17,758 nt of DNA from CAZEHJ01 sp964512485. Lineage in GTDB: Bacteria > Bacteroidota > Rhodothermia > Rhodothermales > UBA10348. This document shows, piece by piece, positions 1-6,889 of this stretch (positions within the stretch are counted from its first letter, which is position 1; every line of letters begins with the position of its first letter). The DNA is taken from contig CAZEHJ010000074.1 of the NCBI GenBank assembly GCA_964512485.1, positions 1 through 17,758 on the forward strand, read 5' to 3'. Both the position numbers and the translations under genes were made by a program. The notes below the pieces were generated by a model. It saw only the letters and a program-made list of their open reading frames with translations. It did no database searches and was not told the origin of the DNA.

Positions 1-2738
1 ACGTCATTTCTTACAGCCGGGAAGAAGCAATTCGCCTGGGCCACGACTATATCGGTACTGAGCACCTTCTGCTCGGGATCATTCGTGAGGGTGAAGGAAT
101 CGCCGTCAAGATTCTTCGGAATCTGGGTTGTGATCTCTTCAAGCTGAAAAAGTCTATTGAGGACACGGTGCGCAGCACTGGTGGCACGTTGACAGTTGGC
201 AACATTCCGCTGACCAAACAGGCCGAGAAGGTTCTCAAGATCACGTATCTGGAGGCCAAGCTTTACAAGAGTGACGTGATCGGCACAGAGCATCTTTTGC
301 TCAGCCTGCTGAGAGACGACGAGAATTTGGCCGCTCAGATTTTGCAGCAGGGCTTTTCTGTCACCTATGACGCGGTTCGGTCTGAACTTGACACCATCAT
401 CAGTGGCAAAGCACCTGCCACTCGCTCGGCCAGCGCATCTGCCAGTAGTTCTGGTAGCGGAAAAGGCTCAGGTTCGGGCCGTTCATCGGGCTCCAAAGAG
501 CGCGGTGGAAAGCAAGAGAAGAGTAAAACTCCTGTCCTTGACAATTTTGGTCGCGATCTGACCAGTCTTGCTGAAGAAGACAAGCTCGATCCTGTCGTGG
601 GGCGCGAGCCCGAAATTGAACGCGTCGCGCAGGTTCTTTCGCGCCGCAAAAAGAACAACCCCGTTCTGATCGGTGAGCCGGGAGTTGGTAAGACTGCCAT
701 CGCCGAAGGCCTCGCCATGCGAATCGTGAAGCGAAAGGTCAGCCGTGTACTCTACGACAAACGAATCGTGACGCTGGATCTGGCTGCTCTGGTAGCCGGT
801 ACCAAGTATCGTGGCCAGTTCGAGGAGCGAATGAAGGCCGTGATGAACGAGTTGGAGAAAAGTCCTGACGTCATCCTGTTCATCGACGAGCTCCACACCA
901 TCGTGGGAGCCGGAGGCGCTTCTGGAAGTCTGGATGCCTCAAACATGTTTAAGCCGGCTCTGGCTCGTGGCGAAATCCAATGCATTGGCGCAACGACACT
1001 TGACGAATACCGCCAGCATATCGAAAAGGACGGTGCCCTGGACAGACGATTCCAGAAAATCATCGTCGATCCGGCGACGCCTGCCGAAACGGTTGAGATT
1101 CTTCAGAATATCAAAGACAAATACGAGCAGCATCACAATGTGAATTACACAGATGATGCGATCGATCTTACTGTAAAACTGTCCGAACGCTATATCTCTG
1201 ATCGTTATCTGCCGGACAAGGCGATAGATGTGATGGACGAGGCTGGCGCGCGCGTGCACCTCAACAACATCAAGGTGCCTGAAGAAATCGTAAAGCTCGA
1301 AGCTGACGTAGAAGAGGTCCGCGAAGAAAAAAATCGGGTCGTCAAAAGCCAGAAGTTCGAGGAGGCGGCTCGCCTTCGCGACTCTGAGAAGAAGCTTCTT
1401 GAAGAACTGGAAACAGCCAAGAAGAAATGGGACGAGAAGGCCGAAAGTGAGGTTCACGATGTAACGTCGCTTGATATCTCCGAGGTTGTGGCCATGATGA
1501 CGGGTGTTCCCGTCGACAAGATTTCAGAGCCTGAGACCAGAAAACTTCTGCACATGGAGGCCGAACTCGCTGGTCAGGTCATCGGGCAGGACGAAGCGAT
1601 CAAAAAGCTTGCGCGTTCCATCCGACGAACACGAGCAGGCCTCAAAGATCCAAAGCGCCCGATTGGCTCGTTCATTTTCCTCGGCCCCACCGGAGTAGGA
1701 AAAACGGAGCTCGCTAAGAAGCTCACCGAATACCTCTTTGATTCGCAGGAAGCCCTCATCCGAGTTGATATGAGTGAGTACATGGAGAAATTCTCTGTCT
1801 CACGCCTCGTTGGTGCCCCTCCGGGATATGTAGGCTACGAGGAAGGTGGTCAGCTGACAGAAAAGGTGCGACGTAAGCCTTATTCCGTGGTTCTCCTCGA
1901 CGAAATAGAAAAGGCCCATCCGGATGTTTTCAACATCCTCCTTCAGGTGCTCGACGACGGTCTGCTCACAGACGGCCTCGGCCGCAAGGTAGATTTCCGG
2001 AATACCATCATCATCATGACGTCCAACATTGGGGCCCGTGATATCAAAAATCTCGGAAAGGGAATCGGATTTTCTCAGGGCGACCAGGAGTTCAATTATC
2101 AGACGTTGAAATCCACCGTTGAAGACGCCCTCAAGCGTGTCTTCAATCCGGAATTCCTCAATCGCATCGATGACGTCATCGTTTTCCATCCGCTGGAGAA
2201 AAAACACATCTTCGAGATTATCGATCTCATGGCCTTCGAGCTATTTGCTCGAGCGGCCGAAGTTGGAGTTACAGTCGAACTGGAGAAGACGGCCAAGAAA
2301 TTCCTGGTAGAGAAAGGCTACGATCCCAAATTCGGTGCCCGACCGCTTCGCCGTGCACTTCAGAAATACGTGGAAGACCCGATGGCGGAAGCCATTCTCG
2401 GCCATGATCTGGAGGATAATGACACAATCGTCATCTCTTACGACGAGAAGAAGGACACCGGAGAACTTTCCTTCCGCAAGAAGAAGAAACCAGCGCGTCG
2501 AAAGAAAGCTGCTGCCAAGCCCAAGCCTGAGGAGGCAAAGGCTGCCGCAAAAGCGGATACGAAAGCGAAGGACGACTCTGGATCTGAGAATGGCAGTTCA
2601 GGTGAGGACGACTCCGACGACGGAAACGCGGAAACTGGAGGCGACGGAAGCGGCAAAGCGGCTACGAAAGCCAAACCGAGTGCGGCTCCCAAGAAAAGCA
2701 AAGCCAAAGCATCTGATTCCGGCGACGACAAATCCTGA
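1..2738 (+). CDS. clpC: ATP-dependent Clp protease ATP-binding subunit ClpC (5' end cut by window)
   Basis: ClpC is a Hsp100 AAA+ unfoldase that feeds substrates to the ClpP peptidase in the cytoplasm. The frame is open from base 3 (VISYSREEA...), so only about the first dozen residues lie outside the window. About 911 residues are visible. In visible numbering they are: two Clp N-terminal repeats (about 1-140, each with a GTEHLLL motif); a Ser/Gly/Lys linker (about 140-180); AAA-1 with Walker A GEPGVGKT at about 224 and Walker B-like ILFIDELHT; a UVR/coiled-coil middle domain (KSQKFEEAARLRDSEKK); and AAA-2 with Walker A GPTGVGKT at about 561 and VVLLDEIEKAHPD. After the Clp core, near 829, comes a tail of roughly 85 residues, first Lys/Ala/Pro-rich and then Asp/Ser/Gly-rich, which ordinary ClpC lacks. 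A GTG at 168 is not the start, because N-domain homology continues upstream. Gene order on the left is unknown. The gene converges with fixX, with 17 bases between them. Confidence 0.97.
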   Translation, partial: VISYSREEAIRLGHDYIGTEHLLLGIIREGEGIAVKILRNLGCDLFKLKKSIEDTVRSTGGTLTVGNIPLTKQAEKVLKITYLEAKLYKSDVIGTEHLLLSLLRDDENLAAQILQQGFSVTYDAVRSELDTIISGKAPATRSASASASSSGSGKGSGSGRSSGSKERGGKQEKSKTPVLDNFGRDLTSLAEEDKLDPVVGREPEIERVAQVLSRRKKNNPVLIGEPGVGKTAIAEGLAMRIVKRKVSRVLYDKRIVTLDLAALVAGTKYRGQFEERMKAVMNELEKSPDVILFIDELHTIVGAGGASGSLDASNMFKPALARGEIQCIGATTLDEYRQHIEKDGALDRRFQKIIVDPATPAETVEILQNIKDKYEQHHNVNYTDDAIDLTVKLSERYISDRYLPDKAIDVMDEAGARVHLNNIKVPEEIVKLEADVEEVREEKNRVVKSQKFEEAARLRDSEKKLLEELETAKKKWDEKAESEVHDVTSLDISEVVAMMTGVPVDKISEPETRKLLHMEAELAGQVIGQDEAIKKLARSIRRTRAGLKDPKRPIGSFIFLGPTGVGKTELAKKLTEYLFDSQEALIRVDMSEYMEKFSVSRLVGAPPGYVGYEEGGQLTEKVRRKPYSVVLLDEIEKAHPDVFNILLQVLDDGLLTDGLGRKVDFRNTIIIMTSNIGARDIKNLGKGIGFSQGDQEFNYQTLKSTVEDALKRVFNPEFLNRIDDVIVFHPLEKKHIFEIIDLMAFELFARAAEVGVTVELEKTAKKFLVEKGYDPKFGARPLRRALQKYVEDPMAEAILGHDLEDNDTIVISYDEKKDTGELSFRKKKKPARRKKAAAKPKPEEAKAAAKADTKAKDDSGSENGSSGEDDSDDGNAETGGDGSGKAATKAKPSAAPKKSKAKASDSGDDKS

Positions 2739-2755
2739 GCCCAAGACCGCTGCGT

Positions 2756-3076
2756 CTAGCCCAGTGACCAATTGACACCTCGCCCCTCCTCCGGGTGCGG
2801 GTATTTCCAGGTGACTGCACCCTGATCACAGGCGTAGAGGCATGTGCCGCATTCTATGCAGTCTTCAAACTGAAAGTGCACGTCTCCCTTTTCGTCCAAC
2901 GTGTAGCATTTCGCCGGACAGACTCGGGTGGTGCATTTGTGCGGGCAACTCGTATTGCAGATGTTCGTGTCGACCTCGATGTGAGCCCGCGCGTCAGATC
3001 TTCCCTGATTACGAAAATTGACCATGCCGAGTCGCTCGGCGACCGAAAGTCGTTTCCCCTTCTGATCGGTGCTCAT
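2756..3076 (-). CDS. fixX: FixX-type ferredoxin of the ETF-quinone oxidoreductase system
   Basis: This is a 106-residue ferredoxin-like protein, the Fe-S partner of FixC, passing electrons between the flavins and a second acceptor (quinone or a low-potential carrier). Ten cysteines fall in two clusters: CNTSCPHKCTTRVCPAKC at about residues 39-56, and CIECGTCLYAC near 73-83, the second being a CxxCxxCxxxC 4Fe-4S motif. The residue after the last Cys is Asp, where Pro is usual in ferredoxins. The chosen start is the ATG at 3076, because it shares an ATGA overlap with the fixC stop and has a good AAAGGAG site 10 bases upstream. A longer in-frame reading from 3118 would lie inside fixC and is less likely. 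It is the last gene of fixABCX and is probably translated by coupling to fixC. Family assignment is firm. The number of clusters is inferred from the cysteine pattern. Confidence 0.93.
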   Translation of the reverse strand: MSTDQKGKRLSVAERLGMVNFRNQGRSDARAHIEVDTNICNTSCPHKCTTRVCPAKCYTLDEKGDVHFQFEDCIECGTCLYACDQGAVTWKYPHPEEGRGVNWSLG

Positions 3077-4395
3077 AATGCCCTCGCTCCTTTCAACCCA
3101 ATTTTGACCAGATCCCAATACGATGCGTGTCGCTTGATGGAAGCACGCATCATGGAGGAGGCTTTCGCTGTTGGTTCGCCGTCAATGGTAAAGAACTGTC
3201 TCCCAAAGTCGCAGATCATATCTGGAATGGCTGAAAACATCTGTTCCTGATGCAGGAGATGCACAGCATCCTGGAACGACTTCATATCCTTCAGGACGTA
3301 GCTGTTTTCCAGGGCTTTTCGATAGTTCGAAAGCATGCTACCTGAATAATCGCTCCGGCTTTTAGCTTCGAGCGCTGTTTCTGCGGCTAAAATCCCGCTC
3401 CTCATGGCATAATCCATTCCCTGGATTGCCTTTCCTGCGTTGAGCAGCAAATGGGCGGCTTCTCCAGCTATCATGACACCATCGGCATAGATTTCGGACG
3501 GAATGCCGCGAATATCTCCCGTGGAGACCACGTGCGCTGAGTACTCCACGGTTTCGGCGCCCGCGATCATGTCCGCAATAGCCGGATGTTCTTTAAAACT
3601 GTTCAGCACGTCGTAGGGAGTCTTCTCTTTCTCCTTGAGATCCGTCATTCCCAGAACAAGTCCGAGGGAAATGCTGTCACGGTTCGTGTACAGGAATCCG
3701 CCTCCTTCGACGCCTTCCGAACACGCTCCGACAAATTCATTCGTCAATCCGGATCGGCCCTGGAGTTGAAATCTGTCTGCGAGACGACTCTCGTCCAGTT
3801 TCAAGACCTCTTTTACGCCGACAGCCACGTGATCGGCGGGTACATATTCCTTTTCCAATCCTATCTGGCGGGTGAGAAGATTGTTTACACCTTCGGCGAT
3901 GATGACGCAATCGGAATAGAATGACTCCTCACCAGCTCGGATTCCGACAATTTTCCCATCTTCCTGGAGTACCTCCTCCACGAGAATATCAGTCGCCATG
4001 AACGACTCTTCCGGGTGATCACTCTCATCGATCGCAATCTGGACTTTATCGGCGAGCCAGGCGTCAAAAACGGATCGTAGAACCGTGACACCCGTGTAGG
4101 GTGTTTCGTTGAAATGATTGGACTTGAAATCAACGCTGAACGCCGACTGATCATCCATGAACGTGAGGCGCCGATGATTTACAAATCGTTCAAATCCAGC
4201 CTCTTCTTTCCAATAATTTGGAACCAGACGGGCAAGATCACTACCCCACAACACGCCGCCCGATACGTTTTTAGCGCCGCAAAATTCTCCACGCTCGATC
4301 AGCAGGAAGCGTGCATTTCCTCGGGCCAGCGTCATCGCCGCACTCAGTCCGGCGATCCCTCCTCCAACAATGATGCAATCAAACTTTTCTTCCAT
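3073..4395 (-). CDS. fixC: Electron transfer flavoprotein-quinone oxidoreductase, FixC type
   Basis: FixC is a membrane-associated FAD oxidoreductase that takes electrons from the FixAB flavoprotein and reduces quinone, acting with FixX. The protein is 440 residues, the normal length for FixC. It opens with a dinucleotide-binding fold (DCIIVGGGIAGLSAA, glycines at about 11-16, followed by an acidic LLIERGE end to the second strand). The GEFCGAKNVSGG motif near 37-48 follows. Around 310-340 comes the second FAD-contact segment (MIAGEAAHLLLNAGKAIQGM), then an AMRSGILAAE helix. GEAA stands where GDAA is more usual. The 4Fe-4S domain of mitochondrial ETF-QO is absent from this chain and supplied by the separate fixX, as expected for the Fix arrangement. 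The start ATG has no obvious Shine-Dalgarno. fixB ends 56 bases upstream and fixX overlaps the stop by 4 bases. Confidence 0.95.
   Translation of the reverse strand: MEEKFDCIIVGGGIAGLSAAMTLARGNARFLLIERGEFCGAKNVSGGVLWGSDLARLVPNYWKEEAGFERFVNHRRLTFMDDQSAFSVDFKSNHFNETPYTGVTVLRSVFDAWLADKVQIAIDESDHPEESFMATDILVEEVLQEDGKIVGIRAGEESFYSDCVIIAEGVNNLLTRQIGLEKEYVPADHVAVGVKEVLKLDESRLADRFQLQGRSGLTNEFVGACSEGVEGGGFLYTNRDSISLGLVLGMTDLKEKEKTPYDVLNSFKEHPAIADMIAGAETVEYSAHVVSTGDIRGIPSEIYADGVMIAGEAAHLLLNAGKAIQGMDYAMRSGILAAETALEAKSRSDYSGSMLSNYRKALENSYVLKDMKSFQDAVHLLHQEQMFSAIPDMICDFGRQFFTIDGEPTAKASSMMRASIKRHASYWDLVKIGLKGARAL
3087..3093 (-). promoter_or_regulatory. Ribosome binding site of fixX
   Basis: On the minus strand AAAGGAG lies 10 bases before the fixX ATG at 3076, inside the end of fixC. 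It is the clearest Shine-Dalgarno site in the fix operon and supports the 3076 start over the longer in-frame reading from 3118. The neighbouring fixA, fixB and fixC starts have no comparable site, so fixX may be translated at its own higher rate. Confidence 0.65.
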
Positions 4396-4451
4396 ATCCG
4401 AACAAGATTAATAGCGGACGCCTTAACAACCGGTTAAACAGGGCCGTGAAG

Positions 4452-5426
4452 TCAATTGAATACTGCCTTCAGTTCGGCGTTCAGCAGAGGAAGTATTTTG
4501 AAGCAATCCCCTACCAACCCGTAGGTTGCTACATCAAATATAGGCGCATCGGCATCTTTGTTGATAGCAACGATTACGCGACTGTTTGACATGCCTGCAA
4601 CATGCTGGATCGCGCCTGATATGCCAACTGCAAAGTACAGTTCTGGCGACACGACTTTTCCGGTTTGACCGATCTGGGCGGTAGCAGGAAAAAGACCTGT
4701 TTCAACGACCGCTCGTGAAGCACCGATGGCCGCTCCGGTGATAGACGCAAGTTCTTCTATCAATGCTCGCCCTTCCTCATCCCGCACACCGCGTCCCGCA
4801 GCAACGACCACGTTGGCTTCAGAAAGATCGACGGTGTCTCCGGTGGTCTTAACAATTTCACGAAGGGTCAGGCCAAGTGTCGTAGCATCGAATTCGAATT
4901 CGATCTCTTCTGACTCAAGAGACACGGGCGATTCAACAGCCTCGTAGGAACCGGATCTCACTGTCACAAAAACGAGAGCATGAGACGAATGAGCCGATGC
5001 CATCATTTTGGCTGCCATTACTGGGCGTTGTGCTGATACTTCATCCGACGACATATCGAAGGATGCTACATCGGGAAGAACCGCTGCATCGCATCTGACT
5101 GCCAGAGACCCCAGAATGTCTTTGACCGATTCAGTAGAAGCAGCGACAACCAGAGAGGGCGAGACCTTTTCGATGACTGCCGAAAGAGCAGATACCAGGG
5201 GAGCATTCAGGTGTGAATCGAAAACGGGATTATTCACCGTATAGACCCGTGAAGCGCCATATTGCGCAGCAGACTCGGCCAAGGACGGTGCCGAAGAGCC
5301 CAGAATAACAGCTTCTGTTGAGCGGCCGCCAGCCTCTGAAATCTGCTTTGCCCGCGAGAGCGCCTCCAGCGAACTGCGCTTGATTCGACCGTCTTGAACG
5401 GAGAGATAAACTAAAATACTTCCCAT
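4452..5426 (-). CDS. fixB: Electron transfer flavoprotein alpha subunit (FixB/EtfA)
   Basis: This is the larger subunit of the heterodimeric electron transfer flavoprotein. It binds FAD in its C-terminal domain and passes electrons to FixC. The protein has 324 residues, typical for EtfA. Residues about 1-190 form the Rossmann-like N-terminal domain (ILVYLSVQDGRIKRSSLEAL...). The C-terminal FAD domain carries the family signature: VAAGRGV at about 208, SRAVVETGLFPATAQIGQTG at 237-256, SPELYFAVGISGAIQHVAGM at 260-279, INKDADAPIF at 288-297 and ATYGLVGD at 300-307. These motifs are complete, so FAD binding is expected. It follows fixA with a gap of about 35 bases and precedes fixC. A short palindrome sits directly before the start codon and no Shine-Dalgarno site is visible. 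Family identity is secure. Whether this ETF bifurcates electrons cannot be read from this subunit alone. Confidence 0.95.
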   Translation of the reverse strand: MGSILVYLSVQDGRIKRSSLEALSRAKQISEAGGRSTEAVILGSSAPSLAESAAQYGASRVYTVNNPVFDSHLNAPLVSALSAVIEKVSPSLVVAASTESVKDILGSLAVRCDAAVLPDVASFDMSSDEVSAQRPVMAAKMMASAHSSHALVFVTVRSGSYEAVESPVSLESEEIEFEFDATTLGLTLREIVKTTGDTVDLSEANVVVAAGRGVRDEEGRALIEELASITGAAIGASRAVVETGLFPATAQIGQTGKVVSPELYFAVGISGAIQHVAGMSNSRVIVAINKDADAPIFDVATYGLVGDCFKILPLLNAELKAVFN

Positions 5427-5461
5427 GAATCGAGATTCTCGAGTTGAACAAAAACCGGTTT

Positions 5462-6184
5462 CTAAAACACTCCGGCTTCAGTGGATAATTTTGTCATGAG
5501 AGCCTGTACGATTTCATCGGGCTCTCCTTCCATTTTGATTCCCGGTTCTCTGACCGGTGGCGTATTGAGTCCACTGACAGATGTACGCGACTCAGCCGAC
5601 GGGGCCTCTCTTGTATCTATCTGCTTTCGCTTGGCGGCCATGATACCTTTCAGTGCTGGAATGCGCGGGTTGTTCATGTCATTCGAACACGTCACGAGAC
5701 ATGGCGTGTTGAGCTCCAATATCTCCTGCCCTGAATCACCCTGTCTCGTAACAATCAGTTTGTCGCCTTCCTTCCTCAATCCTACCGCATTCGTCGCATA
5801 AGGAAGACCGAGAAGCTCGGCAAGCATTCCTCCAGCGAGACCCGAATCTGTGTCTTGGGACTGTTTTCCGGTTAGAATTACATCGTAGGAATGTCCCTCG
5901 AAATACTCGGCAAGGACATGAGCCACTGCGTGCGAATCCAAAGCTGAAAGATCGTCCACCTGAAGGTGCGACGCGTTGCTCGCTCCCATAGCCAGCGCCT
6001 TTCTGATCGTCTCGGTAGCTGTCGAAGGGCCGACTAAAACCAGATCGATTACGCCTTCATCCTCGGCGTTCATCACGAGCGCTTCCTCCACCGCAGAGGC
6101 GTCATATGCGTTGAGCACCATGCGCCCCGTCTGAACGGCCGCCTGTACATCTGGGACCTGCTTTATACACACACAGAATTTCAT
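5462..6184 (-). CDS. fixA: Electron transfer flavoprotein beta subunit (FixA/EtfB)
   Basis: This is the smaller ETF subunit; it packs against FixB and binds AMP or a second FAD. The chosen start is the ATG at 6184, because the classic EtfB N-terminus (MKFCVCIKQVPD) begins exactly there. The open frame runs further upstream to 6361, but that sequence does not look like the family. From 6184 the protein is 240 residues, slightly short. Visible motifs are NAYDASAVEEAL (25-36), VLVGPS (49-54), ALAMGAS (63-69), the nucleotide-site loop LTGKQSQDTDSGLAGGMLAE (104-123) and LPYATNAVGL (127-136). The first loop between PD and NAYD is about ten residues shorter than in typical EtfB. The C-terminal arm that wraps onto EtfA is present (MAAKRKQ..., ending at GVF). 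It is the first gene of the fix operon, diverging from a small barrel-like gene. The operon promoter should lie in 6185-6326. Confidence 0.94.
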   Translation of the reverse strand: MKFCVCIKQVPDVQAAVQTGRMVLNAYDASAVEEALVMNAEDEGVIDLVLVGPSTATETIRKALAMGASNASHLQVDDLSALDSHAVAHVLAEYFEGHSYDVILTGKQSQDTDSGLAGGMLAELLGLPYATNAVGLRKEGDKLIVTRQGDSGQEILELNTPCLVTCSNDMNNPRIPALKGIMAAKRKQIDTREAPSAESRTSVSGLNTPPVREPGIKMEGEPDEIVQALMTKLSTEAGVF

Positions 6185-6219
6185 CGTCCGAATTGAGCTT
6201 TTTACTATCTTTGACTGAT

Positions 6220-6235
6220 CATTCTGAACAGAATG
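6220..6235. promoter_or_regulatory. 16-base palindrome in the fixA / barrel-protein divergent promoter region
   Basis: CATTCTGAACAGAATG is an inverted repeat with perfect 7-base arms (6220-6226 and 6229-6235) around an AA centre. It lies 36 bases upstream of the fixA start codon and about 90 bases upstream of the opposite gene, where an operator could act on either promoter. A TATCTTTG at 6206-6213 on the + strand matches the Bacteroidota -7 consensus TAnnTTTG, but no convincing -33 element is correctly spaced from it. The regulator is unknown. The palindrome itself is directly visible; its role as an operator is inferred. Confidence 0.35.
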
Positions 6236-6326
6236 CTGGGTCCGAGCGGCCCATTTCTGAATCGGCCAGAAAAGTACGAACCACTCTTCCATCATCAAAC
6301 CGAATTCACCCCAGAGAGAATCCCTT

Positions 6327-6848
6327 ATGCATGATTCAGCCTTTCTTCGCGGTGCAGTCAAAAAGCTGGCATTTCTCAGCCTGCTGGTACTTTTTTCTGA
6401 TTACAGCGCCAATGCCCAGTTGTCGGAATCACGTGTTGGAATCGGATTCAATACGCTGCTGAGCGCAGAGAACGGGTTCGGTATGGGGTTTCGCGGTAGG
6501 ATTTCTACGCCGATCAACGCCGATCTGTCATTTGCCCTCGATGCCGGTCTGACGGGTTTCATCCTCGGAGGCCGTGATGACGCTACTTATGTGATCGATC
6601 CGCAAGTTTCCCTCATTGTGACCCTTCCGGGAGTTGAGAAGGCCCCCTACCTTCTTGCAGGCATTGGTGCGTACCTGGACCCGTCGGAGACCGGCGATGT
6701 TCTGACTGGTCCGACCATCCATGCAGGGATTGGTTGGGTGCGCCCATTGCGCGAGTCAGTCCTGTTCTACGAACTGGATCCGGCATTGGTAATCGGCAAA
6801 GATGAAGTCAGTGCCGCTATTCCTTTCCGAATTGGTGTCATTTTTTAG
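6327..6848 (+). CDS. Small secreted outer-membrane beta-barrel-like protein
   Basis: I do not recognise a named family. The protein has 173 residues and starts with a clear signal peptide: basic residues (RGAVKK), a hydrophobic stretch (LAFLSLLVLF) and a likely cleavage after SANA or SANAQ near residue 30. The mature part is rich in Gly and alternates polar and hydrophobic residues, with several strand-like stretches (VGIGFNTLL, FGMGFRGRIS, LSFALDAGLTGFIL, YLLAGIGAYL, TIHAGIGWV, VSAAIPFRIGVIF). It ends in Phe, a typical C-terminal signature of proteins inserted in the outer membrane by the BAM complex. The length would suit a small barrel of about eight strands. An AGAGAG about 8 bases before the ATG may act as a weak ribosome site. 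It diverges from fixA and is followed by hemW after a 41-base gap. It could instead be a soluble periplasmic beta-protein. Confidence 0.72.
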   Translation: MHDSAFLRGAVKKLAFLSLLVLFSDYSANAQLSESRVGIGFNTLLSAENGFGMGFRGRISTPINADLSFALDAGLTGFILGGRDDATYVIDPQVSLIVTLPGVEKAPYLLAGIGAYLDPSETGDVLTGPTIHAGIGWVRPLRESVLFYELDPALVIGKDEVSAAIPFRIGVIF

Positions 6849-6889
6849 TTTAGATAGCCCTGCCGTTTCGCACCTCATCACCTCTCGCT

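Noticed and set aside
168..170. GTG as the clpC start
   Set aside because: ClpC N-domain sequence (VISYSREEA, GTEHLLLG) continues upstream in the same frame to the window edge, so the gene is simply cut.
6206..6213. TATCTTTG as a definite Bacteroidota promoter
   Set aside because: It fits the -7 box but has no -33 TTTG at the right distance, so I kept it only as a remark in the divergent region.
6185..6361. N-terminal extension of FixA
   Set aside because: The canonical EtfB start (MKFCVCIKQVPD) is at 6184. The extension has no family character and crosses the divergent promoter region.
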